Source: Tomocerus qinae (Eukaryota; Arthropoda; Collembola; Entomobryomorpha; Tomoceridae). From it: a stretch of 64,000 nt of DNA. A program made the translations under genes and the position numbers. Positions within the stretch are counted from its first letter, which is position 1; each line of letters starts with the position of its first letter. Positions 11,001 to 23,000 of this stretch are shown here, in pieces. The stretch lies in the NCBI GenBank assembly GCA_020055645.1, contig CM034547.1, forward strand, positions 69,970,884 to 70,034,883, in the 5' to 3' direction. The notes under the pieces are model-generated. The model had not been told where the DNA came from, made no database searches, and saw only the letters and a program-made list of their open reading frames with translations.

Positions 11001-14000
11001 ATAGACGGAACATTTTTGATAAGTTTAAACCGGGAGCCAAGTACAGTTGCAATGGATTACCTTGATTACGCTTGTAATGTGAAAGATTTGTGGGGAACGC
11101 ACGTATATGACTAGTAATTAAGTCCAATGTGAAGGCATCTAGTCGATGTGGTCTATTTTGATGACGTCCTCTCAGATCGTTTCCTAACAGAATACCTTGG
11201 GATAACTTCTCTTGAATTATTCGGACACGTTTTCGTTTTATTTTGAGGACATCCATAAAAGTTTCTTGACAAACTTCTGCTTTTTGTCCTCCTCTAGGTA
11301 GAAAATATCTAAATTTTATCAGATAATATTTTTATATTTATAACGCATTCATTTTACTATTACTACTTTAGGAAATAAAAGTTTGATATGCAAAGGTTAG
11401 GAGTACCTAAACTTCCTTTTATGGTTCAGTGGATTTTGCCTGTTTTGCTCTACATGGCCCAGAAGAAAGGTAGTTTGCAGATCATAGTCACCACTGCTGT
11501 AATATTCTTTGAATATATTCTGCTTCGTTTCAATGGGGTACAGACATCCTTCCTTGCGACAGTTTTCGGTACATATCTTGTTCTTAATCAGATTGAAAGA
11601 TATATTTTAAGACATGGTATTATCCGAAAAATATCAAGAATTGGTAGGAAATTTTAATTAAACCTGAACTACACTTACCTCATTAGTTGGCAGCTTTCCA
11701 GGGACATGATAGCCTACCGTTGATAAGTAAGGCGCTCCAGAGTTTTTTTCGCTTTTCCTTCGTTCATTTTTTGTTAGATCTAAGTTTTGTGGTCTCTTTC
11801 TACCTACTTTTAGTTTTAGAACCTGAGAACTTGTAACTTTTAAATCAGTCTTACCCATGACTGGTAGAAAATTCACTGAAAATATAGTCGAACGTAGCAA
11901 ATACAAAAATGCACCGAAACCAGTAATAAAATTGTGATCGTACAAATATTTTATCTTTAGCGCAATTTTTGAAACCACCCGTGACCTTTCATATTTGGTT
12001 GTCACGGGCATCAAAATCCAAGGGCCCTTCTTTCTCGGGAGATGACAATTATATCCATGGTTATTTTACTATACACAAAGTTATCGAGTTTTCCCACTTT
12101 CAGATTCATACGCTTCCCTTAATTGTCAATATTAGCCTCAAAACCTGTCGCTTGGTCTTTAGAACAAATCACCTCTACCATTTTATATGTAGTGGTCTCA
12201 GGCAAATTCACCTACATCCTATTTTACAAGTTTCCCCTAATGGTGAACTAAACTACTCCCACTTACACCCATTAACCATTTCTTCATGCATCATCAAAGA
12301 GAAAGTTATTTACAGAAATGACACGAACGATAAGTTAGTAAGTATAGGTACTTTATAAAAGCCTACCTAGCTTTTGATTACGTTAAATATGTACCTCCTT
12401 TATTGAACATATCAGTTGCACACAGGCAGATTCATGTCATTTGTAGTATGTCTGACATCTGCAAGGAGAAAGTGGCAGGAAGGATTTGTTTGACTTACCA
12501 CTCATGAAATTGTAGATGAGAGGGTTGATTGCACTGTTGGCGTAGCAGAGCCAATGGGAGATCATTACGATGTAGGCGATGTAGTCCTTCTGTGGGAGAT
12601 TTGTAATCAATCTGCAAATACAGAAATGTCAATTAGACACATTACAACAATAAATATGGTCTTCCAACCTATCCAACACCATTAGACTCTTTAAGATAGG
12701 AAAGTGTAACTAATACTGCTTTTTGTCCTATGTCAACTATACCAAAGTGTAATAGTAACCTAATATTTGTAAATACGTAACTATATTTTTAAGAATTAGG
12801 TCAATCATGGCGTATTATCGGTAATAAGAATCATCGCGAAGGTCCTCTGAATTATAACAATAGCTGAATAATGAATGGTTAAATAATTCACCTCGTGGAT
12901 TCCAAGTTCAGCTTCCTAGACAGAAAGAAAAGGAGGAGGCCTTGTAGGCCTTAATTGGGTTACACTAAAATGTCTTAATCTCAATATTAAACTTGAACTA
13001 ATTAGTCTAATTTTAAACTAATTAGTATCTGTTGAGCCTTGAGCCATGACTGTCCCTAATCCACGTGCATGCTTGATAAGTCTAAATTTTCTCTCACGTT
13101 ACGAGAGTCAGTTACTTTGTTGTTACCAGTATTAAGTCAAGAATCGGTAGCCAAAGACGGCTGTCAAGATCTTTCTGATTTACATTTTTCATGTCTGTAA
13201 GGATCGAGATATTTAAACACGGTAGACCTTAGGAATGAGTGTAACAAGCGAAAAGCCTTTTTTAAAATTATACAAAATCTATTAGCATTATAGGATAATA
13301 ATTTTAAAATATTGCTTTGAATTGCTGTATAAATGTATGTAATATTCAACAAATATTATTTCGATTAGGAGGAGGGCAGGAAGTATGTACAAGTATTTAT
13401 TTGATATTCTTTTCGGAGAAGAAGCCTTTAGACCATGACAATATTATACTACAAGAAGTTACACATTCTGAAATACACACAGCAAATAATATATTATTGG
13501 TATCTGTACACTGTACGTGTACAGGATATCAAATTACTTAAGGGGGTGTGGGAACTTTGAGCGAATATTGCCCAGAGAAATTGGCTTACAGTTCGGTAAT
13601 GTGGTTTTCAGTTTCAGAATCTACAAAGATTCTTAAGACGTGCATGAAAGCCCGATTACCATTTTCTAAATCATCGAAATTTGAATCAATCGAAACTTTC
13701 AATATGAAAATTTTGATTTTGAGTGGGAAATACATGTAAGAATATTTTGAATTCTTGTCCACGTTGACAGACACAAAAAAGGCGCCTTGTGATTGCTCTC
13801 ATTTTCTTCTTATGGCACTTTTGTTATAACCACCACCCAAGATGCTAAAACGCAGTGGTCTATTGTGGTGCTTCCGGTAGTAAATTATCCGTTAGCAACC
13901 AAAGTTCCCACACGTCCTTAAGAAATGCTATAGATATAAATTAGGATTGTTACCCAAGGATGCTATAGATGTGCACGGGCAAGTAGCAGAAAGCAAACAT

Positions 14001-17000
14001 TGACACGACAGCAACGAGCATCTTGGCGGCTTTCCTCCGAGACTTGAGTTGGTAGTCTGCTGCACTGACCTGAGATACAGAAGTTCCTCGAAGAATCGGA
14101 GTCAGCACTGCAAACAGGAACAAACTTGTTCACAATCCCATTTAGTACATCAAATTATTTATCTTGTTTGCTTATCCAAGCCCTGTCTACCGAAACCTGG
14201 AGGCGTGACCACCCTCCCATTGCATCCGATGTCTAAATTAATATTTACATGCCCAAACTTCTCAGATACCTCTTTAGCAATCTTGTAGTTCATAATATTG
14301 CATACTTATTATTATTACATGTGACTTGCAATTTGCTCCCGTTTCTCTCAAATGACAACGATTTAGATTTTCTTTTACTTTCATCCTTCCTTATTATCAC
14401 AAAAAGGAGCCAGTCCACAGAGTTCTCGAAAATTATTTGCACAGCATGAAATAAGTTTTACAACTGCATCATTGCACTGTTGGTGTCCTTGATAATTTGC
14501 TAGCTTTGTGAACTAAATGAAGGCAGTAACTGCGTGCTCCGAATTTTGACTACACGTGGAATGAATTTTCATTACGCTATTTACTAACAAACTCATTAAA
14601 TTAACTTTGTCGATCGTGATTTGGCTCTCCCTTCAAAAACATGCCGGCATACTGCATAATAAAATAGTAATTTATCGTATTAACAAAAGAGCGACACCAG
14701 AACAGGGAACAAAAAAGGTACTCCTTTTTTACAAGAAAGGTAAAAAGTACTCCTTTTTCTAAAAAAACAGTCCTTTTTATCTTTTCAACCTTATTTAAAT
14801 GTGAAGTGGAAGTAAATGGGGCACGCTGCTACATCAAAAAAGGTAGAAAGGCAAAAAGGACTGCTTTTAAAAAATCTTACTCCTACTTTTTTATAAAAAA
14901 GGTAAAAGGCAAAAAAGGGCCTTTTTTGTTCCCTGCACCAGAGATTATGACTATTAAGTGTTCATTGCTAACACCGTATAACTCGATACAATTGACCAGG
15001 ATTAACTATTGATATCAGCCATGTAGTTTATGCAAAACATTAATAGTTGATCACAAAGGGAGGAAAATCCAGAATGTAAATTAATGTCCTAATTATGTTT
15101 CTGGATCCTGTTTCTGATCCTAGTGAATAAACTATTTCGAGAGGATGGAGGATGAATTGAAGTGAGTTTATTGTAATTGTCATTTGTCGTAAAATTGTAG
15201 TAACTTTAAGCAATAAAGTATGTTTTGGTGGTGAAAGTTGGTGAAAAGCATAAGGTGACTTCATTAATTCTAAACTTTAACCTTGTGTACTGTGAACTTT
15301 AAACCTGCCCAAGTAAGTGAGCCTGTTTTAATTTCCAATCCCAAAATTCCAATAACAAAATGCTTACGTCGCTAATTAACTTTTCTAAATTGTATTTCGA
15401 CGAATTCCTGTCTAGCCATCCATCCATATGTAATCGTAATTTGACTTTCATTCCACTCCAGCTGACTCTTACTAATTGAGATAAATCCCCGAAAAATGAC
15501 GAACATGCAATTCCTATTCCAAGGGATAAATCGTAGCCTTTGACGATGACACTTGAATTGCAATTTCACTACATAAAGGTGGAAAAATAAATTTCAGGCC
15601 GGTTTTGCGAAAGTTGATATTATTGTTTTTCTTATTTGCATTAGAAGTCAATCTCCCTTACAACAATGGTATAACATGAGCTGAGTGTGTTAAAAGTCAT
15701 TTAACATTATTGTATCAACTCCCAAGAAAAGGCCTAACCAAATGCATAAAGTTCAGTGCAAAATTTTTGAAAATGACAGACGGAGATCCCAGCTTTGTAA
15801 AGAAAGTACTTACTGTGGACCGATAGTTGAAAAGTGAGTCAGTTGTGTCACATGTGTGTGGGGGCTAGATTTGGTTTTGGCTATGACTTAAGTTATTTAA
15901 TGGTGTCCCTGAACCTTTTTGCTGTCGAATAATCTATACCACGACATTTTAACATGAATATAGCTCAGGAGCATATAAAGCCTTAGACATCAATAGTTAG
16001 ACATCTGACACCGACCCTTAGTTTACGTAGAAAAAGTTTGTGTTTGAATGCATGGGATGTCCAAGTGATTTTAGAATTTCGATTTCAAGCTTTGGCAGCC
16101 AAAAGTACTTCATTAAACATGATTTTTCAGAAATATAAATCTTTTTTAAAATGGGCCGTTTAGAAATTACCACGCGCTGAAATTTTGGCGGAGGTCATTT
16201 GTCATGATAGCTCCGAAACTACTCATCCGATTTGCGTCACAATAGACAGGCAGGAACATTGTCTAGACATTAGTTTCATAACGTTTCAAAAATTATTATT
16301 TTCAAAAAAAGTTTGGTAAAACATTTGTTATTTTTAAGTATATTTTGGAAAACTGGCCAGAGTAGATTCTTTACCAAGGTGTGGTACTAATAGAAATTTT
16401 GGGAGCTACGAGAGTTTTGCTTCAATGCTGAAAGAAAGATTTATTTTAAAAATAAATCTTTTTTGAAGACTTTTATGAAACATTTATGAAAGACGCTAAT
16501 CTAGAAAATGTTCGTATCTGCCTGTCCATTTTGACACGAATCGGATGAGTAGCTTCGGAGCTGTCATACCGACCGACCTCCGCGAAAATTTCAGCGTGCG
16601 ATAATTTCTAAACGGTGCATTTTGAAAAAAGTAAATCTAATTTCTAAAAAATCATGTTTCATAAAGTACTTTTAGCTGCCCAAGTTTAAAACCGAAATTC
16701 GAAAATGACTTGGACACTGTCCATCTCATAATATTCTAACACTTACCTCAACCTGAATCGATCAGTTGTTGATTGGGTTATCGTTTTACTTAGACGGACA
16801 CGACGGACAGACATATTGGACATTCCTATTTAGCAGTTCGTGCCACTTTACAATAAACCTCAATCAGAAACATATAATTTAGTTTAACAAAATCTTATGT
16901 TTAGCTTTTGATCGGGCCGAAATATATTTTCCCACCTCTGCTGTTATTTATTTCTTGGGTTACTCTATTTTGAATTTATTTTAATTTCTTTTATAAAAAA

Positions 17001-20000
17001 GAATTGCATGTTCGTCGTTTTTCGGGGATCCATCTAAATTAATGTTTACTTAATTACACAGGATCCACGCTGACAATATGGAGAAAAACGACTGACGTGT
17101 TACTTCTATTGGATTCTGGACATCTTTCTGATGGCGAGATTTGGCATATTCGGCTACGAACAAAGAAGATAGCAAACGAAAATACAAATTATCTCGCTTC
17201 CTCAGGCGAGCTAAAATGGAAGAATGACGATTTATATTGAGCTCCTTGAGTGAGCAAAGGAACAGCAGCCAATTGATGCGTATTAGATATTATTATCAGG
17301 AAGCTGAGGGAGGATTTGTACTTTGTAACAAAAGAAGGGCGGAGTGTATTACGTGAAAGAAATTTAAAAAAGCTGAGCATAGAAACAGAGTAGGAAGTGT
17401 CGTTTGAATTGCACAACATCTTGTACTGGTTATAACAGACACATAAAACTGCACAAAAAGGTAAAACTAGAGAGAACAGAAACGCCAGGTGAGAAAGTTG
17501 TCATTTTTCTGGAGAGAGACTGAGACTCCTTTCTGAAACACAGACTGCGTACTAAATATCCGAATTTTAATTAACTATCTCACGGCTCACTTTGATGATC
17601 TGTACAGGTTTACAATGTACAACTAGTTTTGAATTTAAATTCTTAGAACCGTATTGTGAACCTCGTCTTAAATGCTGAGAGCTCCTCAACACGTCCAAGA
17701 TACCTGGAAATACGGCTTCGTATGAACATAAGACGACTGTCACAATACGGGCCTTAATTCCCGAGCGATGAATTTTGTCTCAATTCTAAAATACTTCGTC
17801 ATACTGTTGATTTTTAGGACAGAATGCCATTTCTTCGTCAGTTTCAGTCAGCGCAGCAGAGAATAATGACAGCGTATATTATAATACCTTAGGGCATCCA
17901 AAACCCAATTTTCTGTGATTTGATAAGCACGTGGATGACTTATGACCATGGGTCAAAATATTTTCACGATAAACTACCTGAAGTTATGTACAAATTAACA
18001 ACTGCAATAGGATTATCCAATTCAGGATCACCTCTTGAAAGCCAATTTCTTCCACTGCCAAACACTATTTTTAGCCTAACCAACATAGTCTAATTTTTGT
18101 TTTGGCCACTAGCCAAAATTGATTTTAACCAGACCAGCCCATTCTACCAATAGAGGTTAGCTGACCGTTAAAAGGGCGAACTACTGTCTGAGATTTCTTG
18201 GAAATAACTTCAGTAAGTACTCAGAAAGTACCTAATCTATTTTGTCAGAAAGGTCCTCAACACGAGAAACTCCATTCTTTTGGTTACCAAAATCCGATTA
18301 CGAATGATTCGGTTAGGTAGACATCGTTAAATGGATCTAGCAAATGGTGTTAGTAATCCGCAAAACCTTCTGGGCATAGGCAATGTCAATTTTCATTTAG
18401 TGTATCATACATACAACCTCATAAAAATAGTAGCACCTACATTATTTTATTAATCTCTAGGAGTTCAGTAACTCTTCTTCGTTTATTGTAAAACCCCTAT
18501 TCTTCTTTTACGTAATTTTCCTACTCATTCTGAAAATGAGTAATTAGTACTAATTACCATCTGTAAATTGTAAATGTTATCCACCTAATCCAACCGTGAC
18601 TTTTATGTATTTTATTTAGTAGCCATTTGCAATTCTTAACTTAAAACTCTGGGAGTATAACATCCGCTCTCAGCGCTTTGAGCTTAGACAGTTTTTGCTT
18701 CTCATTATTCATGACTAATTCCTAATTTTTGCTTAAATTATTTGTCTAGATTCACTATTCAGTAAGTAAAAGTTAACATTGGAACTATATCTGATTTTGA
18801 TTTATCCTGAAATAAAACAGAACATTTATTTCGTTACGAATAATTTCGATTAAAGCGCGTCCGAATGATAAAATACTTGACATTGACACAAATTCCTTTC
18901 CTTTGTAACCTACTTTCGTAATATTACAATGTACTAATAAATTTTTCATTCATTTAAGATTTGTGAAAATGAGTGCAGTCAAATTCCACAGTTACACAAC
19001 TGCATTCCAGCCAAATTATGTCATGCATCGATGGTACACACGACAGTTGGTTAGTTTGGCTTATTTACATCTTTTCTCTATTACCAAACCAAATGGTTAT
19101 AATATTATACAGAGTTGGCCATACTACAGAGTTCATATGAAGATGTGGGCCTGGGCTGAAAAACAAAGATTTTCCTCAAATGGAGAAAACTTACTGGAAA
19201 CAGTGCAATTGTTAGTGTCTGATAAAGAAAAATACACAATGCCTTCTAAAATGACAAAAATCGGTCCTCAGAGTGATGAATTGGCAAAAGGAGCAAGAGT
19301 CTCGCGCGTGTATACTCTCGCAGTCTCGCAGTCTTTTTGGAGGAAATAGTAGATTGGGGCATTGTAATAAATGTTTTCTCCATAAAAGGCATGTGGTTAA
19401 TTAAGAGCCAGGTATTAATTAAAATAAAATCATACTCACTTCCAATGTAGGGCATACTCAAATTATGTAACAAGTTGTGTAACAAATACCTGCAGCAATT
19501 TTGACATCAAAGAGAAAACGATTTTCCCATTCATACTCATTCCACAGACAGTGGGTGAAACAAAGAAGTCGTATCGTATTAATTCCTTTCTCCACAGTTG
19601 TCTACCTAAAGCTTCTGTAGAAAATTGTTCTAATTAGCAGTAGGAATAACACAAAAGGTAAATAAAACATGGAATAATAATTGGCTACAAACAAAATGGC
19701 TAATTGGAAAACCTGAACAATAGAGATCTTGTTAATAAACAAAAAACTATATAACTCGCAAAAGGCATTGAAATATGATATAATCTATCATTGAAAAATT
19801 GTGTTTGAGTAAAATAGAAATGGTATAAAACTCATAAAAGGTCAAGTGTTTCTAGTTCAGCTTCATTCAAGCGACAACATATTATTCTACACGAATTGAA
19901 ATCGTCAAGTCAAGGTCTAGTTAAGCTTTCTAGCAAATCTTTGTTTTGCTATTCCTTGTACAAATACAAATTGATAATTTTACATTTTCTTTGAGTTATG

Positions 20001-23000
20001 TGACTATTAAACATTTTATTAAATCACATGACCCTTGCAACCAGATCAGATGGAATTTTCTCGTTTGTTGTCTACATGTTTTCAAGCCTCTTGACTATTT
20101 TTATATTATAGTGAGCAATGTGTTTATAAGCCTTTCTCAAGTAGAAATAATAAATATCATATGCAAATAGACTCCATTAAGTGAAAGCTAGTGGACGGCT
20201 GCCCATGGGCTATAAAAAAGATTTGCTCCAACCATTAACCGGTGTATCACGTAATCAGGTTATGTCTTGGCTCTTGAATTGACAATAACTCCCACACTCG
20301 TTGAGCACGGAGATAGAATAGTACAATGTTGTGTTCGTCTGAGTTTGAAAGATATTGTTATCCCTGTAGTGCATCTACACATTTCCATGATATTGAATAT
20401 TATTGCATTTTATCGTACACTTTATACATAGTCCAAGTTAACAACTAGGAATAAATGGTCTGCATGTTGGGAGAAAGTCCCTCAGAAAGTGGAAAGGGCA
20501 ATTTCCATCAAAATATGAGTTATTTGTTTGGTAAACAGTACGTAGTTGTTCTTTATTTATTTCTCCACATGCAGTTACTTCCATCTCGCATTGAATACTT
20601 CTCTAATGTTCTTTATTGGCTCCCATAAAAACCAAAAGTCGTCATAAATCTCTCCGACTGACTTTGCCCTTCTCTCCTTATGGCCTTCTAAGAGTGCAGT
20701 AAGGAGTGCAATGAACAGAGACGGCTAGATTACACAAGGTTAATGTCATCCTGCTCGATTGCTTCATATTTAACATGATCTAATAAACTTCCTCCTCCTA
20801 CTACTACACATGTGTACATTTATTATGCCATATGTGACATCTTGTAAACGAAACATAACATTCTGACGATAAGTATCTAATTAAAGTTACACTGCAATTA
20901 AACCTATTCCTGGGGAAATGTGGGAAAACCACAGGACACTTCTTGTAGCCAACTCACGTCTATATCTATTTATAAGATGATATTTGCTCAATTTGTGTAC
21001 CTACATCACATTTGTTCAAGTAATAAAATTCGCTATTACATTGGATGGGAGCTGTTAGGGCAAGTAAGAAAATAGAACTATTGTTATAAGTGACCAACTA
21101 GTTTCCTTTTCTTTCGAAGGACGTATTCTATTGCTTGCTATAACTTTCAGTCAAGGATGCACCAAGGACGAATTATTCCTTCAGAATATTGAATAGAATT
21201 AGATAGCGTTTAAATAAGGACATTTGATTGTCGCTCTAGGTAAACAGCAACCAGAAACCACCGCCTCGAGAAAAAATGGAAGGTTTTAGGGAAAACAGAT
21301 GTACACAGAATATTGGAGCCTATTTTGTTACTTTTCCATTTCAAAATGTTATTAAATAATGTCCTACGTATAATTCACTATCATTTATATAGATATATAT
21401 ATCAAATTGAAATATTGTTTGCACTTCAAATTGACTTTTAACTCAATTAATTTTGAAATGATAACTTTAGGTCCTGGTTGGATTGCTTCCTCGACTAATA
21501 AGTGTTTCTATTAAAGCAACTTTAGCAAAGCAACTTTAGTTAGACATTATGAGCCTGATCACACTTATTTCTACTATACTATTTATATTTATGCAGTTTA
21601 TATACCGGCGGAGAGAGTGCTGAGTAAGTATCAAATCAATCTGTTAGTAATTATGTTTGATGAAAACATTGAAATTGAGAGAAGCGAGAGGGTGTGAGTG
21701 GTCGACTGCTCCTTCGTCTTTCACCAATCCCCAAGAGCTTTCCTATTAAACGAGCTTCTTTAGAGTAAGACGGCATTGCTACAGGATGATTTGAAACACT
21801 TACTACCAGTTTCAACATGTAAAAGAAAATAACGTTCGCTATAATAGCATTAAAAACATTAAAGATATGCCAAAGGATTTTCACAAATATACGAAAAAAA
21901 GAATACGAGTGAAAGTAGTGAAAGTATTTTATAGTGAAAGTACATTAAAATGGAAAGTTGCGTTTGTAGTAGAACTGACCCTGTATACCAGAATTAACTC
22001 GTTGCAGGAGTATTCTGTTGTGTTACATGAGACTAACGAGCAAGTCTAAACTATTTAGTAGTAGTTCATAATAAGATTGGACGTAGGTATGCGAATGTAA
22101 AATAGATAGCTAACAAAACAGTAGTCTGACTATATGCACGATAATTACAAAGTCATCTCAGTCGAATGATGCTTCAGTCAGACTAATACTATTGAAGCGA
22201 GCTAAGTATGAAGTACAAGAGAATGTTTCAACGTCCAGTCAACTCGACATTTTCTGTTTTCCGGCATCCTCTAGGGAATTGCAGATTGCATTCTGTTCCT
22301 AGGAAATTACGTTCTTCCTCTCCTGCATGTCAGTTAGTATAAAATAAATAGATAGTGATCTTGAGTTGCTGACACACTCCACTCACACATCTTTAATAGT
22401 CTGTCAGGTCAGAAATTCTGTGACGATGACTGTTCTTTCCCAAATGCATATTACTACATCATTCTCCCTCCCAAATGGTATTAATTCTCCACATGCAAAA
22501 GAAACCATAATGCTTGGAGTAAACAGAATGAGGTCGAGTCCGAGTGCCCGTCTGCATTTTACTGTTTCCACCCATCTTTCTTCCCTATACTCTCTCCAAA
22601 TAGAATGTAACGATAACATTAAGATATACCGCTAGCCTCGTACATACTCATTATTAGGTTGAGGTTTATGCAGGATTTACTTTTGGAGATAGGCAATGGC
22701 AACTTTCATTGGCTATTTTTGGACAAAGTAATTCATTAAACTTTCAGGAATTCATGGAATGATATCCGAGTTGCCAGACACATTCTGAATATAATATTCA
22801 TTATCTCCTACTATACGAATAATAGTAGGAGATAATGCTCCACCGCCCTTTATGACTTTTGTCTAGGCCTTAGGAACCCCAGCCAATTTCAATATTCAAT
22901 AAATCCGCTCACAGATGTCTACATTATTTCATCTTCCTCCACCTGCCACTTTCCAGTCTGTCTCTCTCTGCTATCTGCCTCTACAAAATATCTGATTATC

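Larger units (their letters stand above)
9551..12050 (-). mobile_element. Intact TIR DNA transposon carrying a DUF7869-like transposase candidate
   Basis: The two ends are inverted copies of each other: 9551-9583 matches 12018-12050 over 33 bases without mismatch, starting AATTGTCATCTCCCGAGAAA and passing GGGCCC. The unit is 2.5 kb and is almost filled by one three-exon gene (192 bases from the right end to its ATG, about 305 from its stop to the left end). Just inside the right end lies the inverted pair CCCGTGAC / GTCACGGG (about 11979-12008), a possible protein-binding site. The outermost AATT is palindromic, so a 4-bp AATT target duplication cannot be told from the repeat itself. No longer duplication is visible. 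It lies in receptor intron 5 on the receptor's own strand. The superfamily is not certain; Sola elements, which as I recall make 4-bp duplications, are worth comparing. Confidence 0.85.
5073..12498 (-). other. Receptor intron 5
   Basis: About 7.4 kb, of which 2.5 kb is the intact transposon at 9551-12050. The hAT-like MITE at 6290 and inverted-repeat elements at 8163 and 8925 make up much of the rest. No other gene seen. Confidence 0.85.

Noticed and set aside
11388-11657. Plus-strand frame of 89 residues
   Set aside because: Antisense to exon 2 of the DUF7869-like gene, which has the family's cysteine cluster.
11969-12358. Plus-strand frame of 129 residues
   Set aside because: It straddles the right border of the transposon and resembles nothing; a chance frame.
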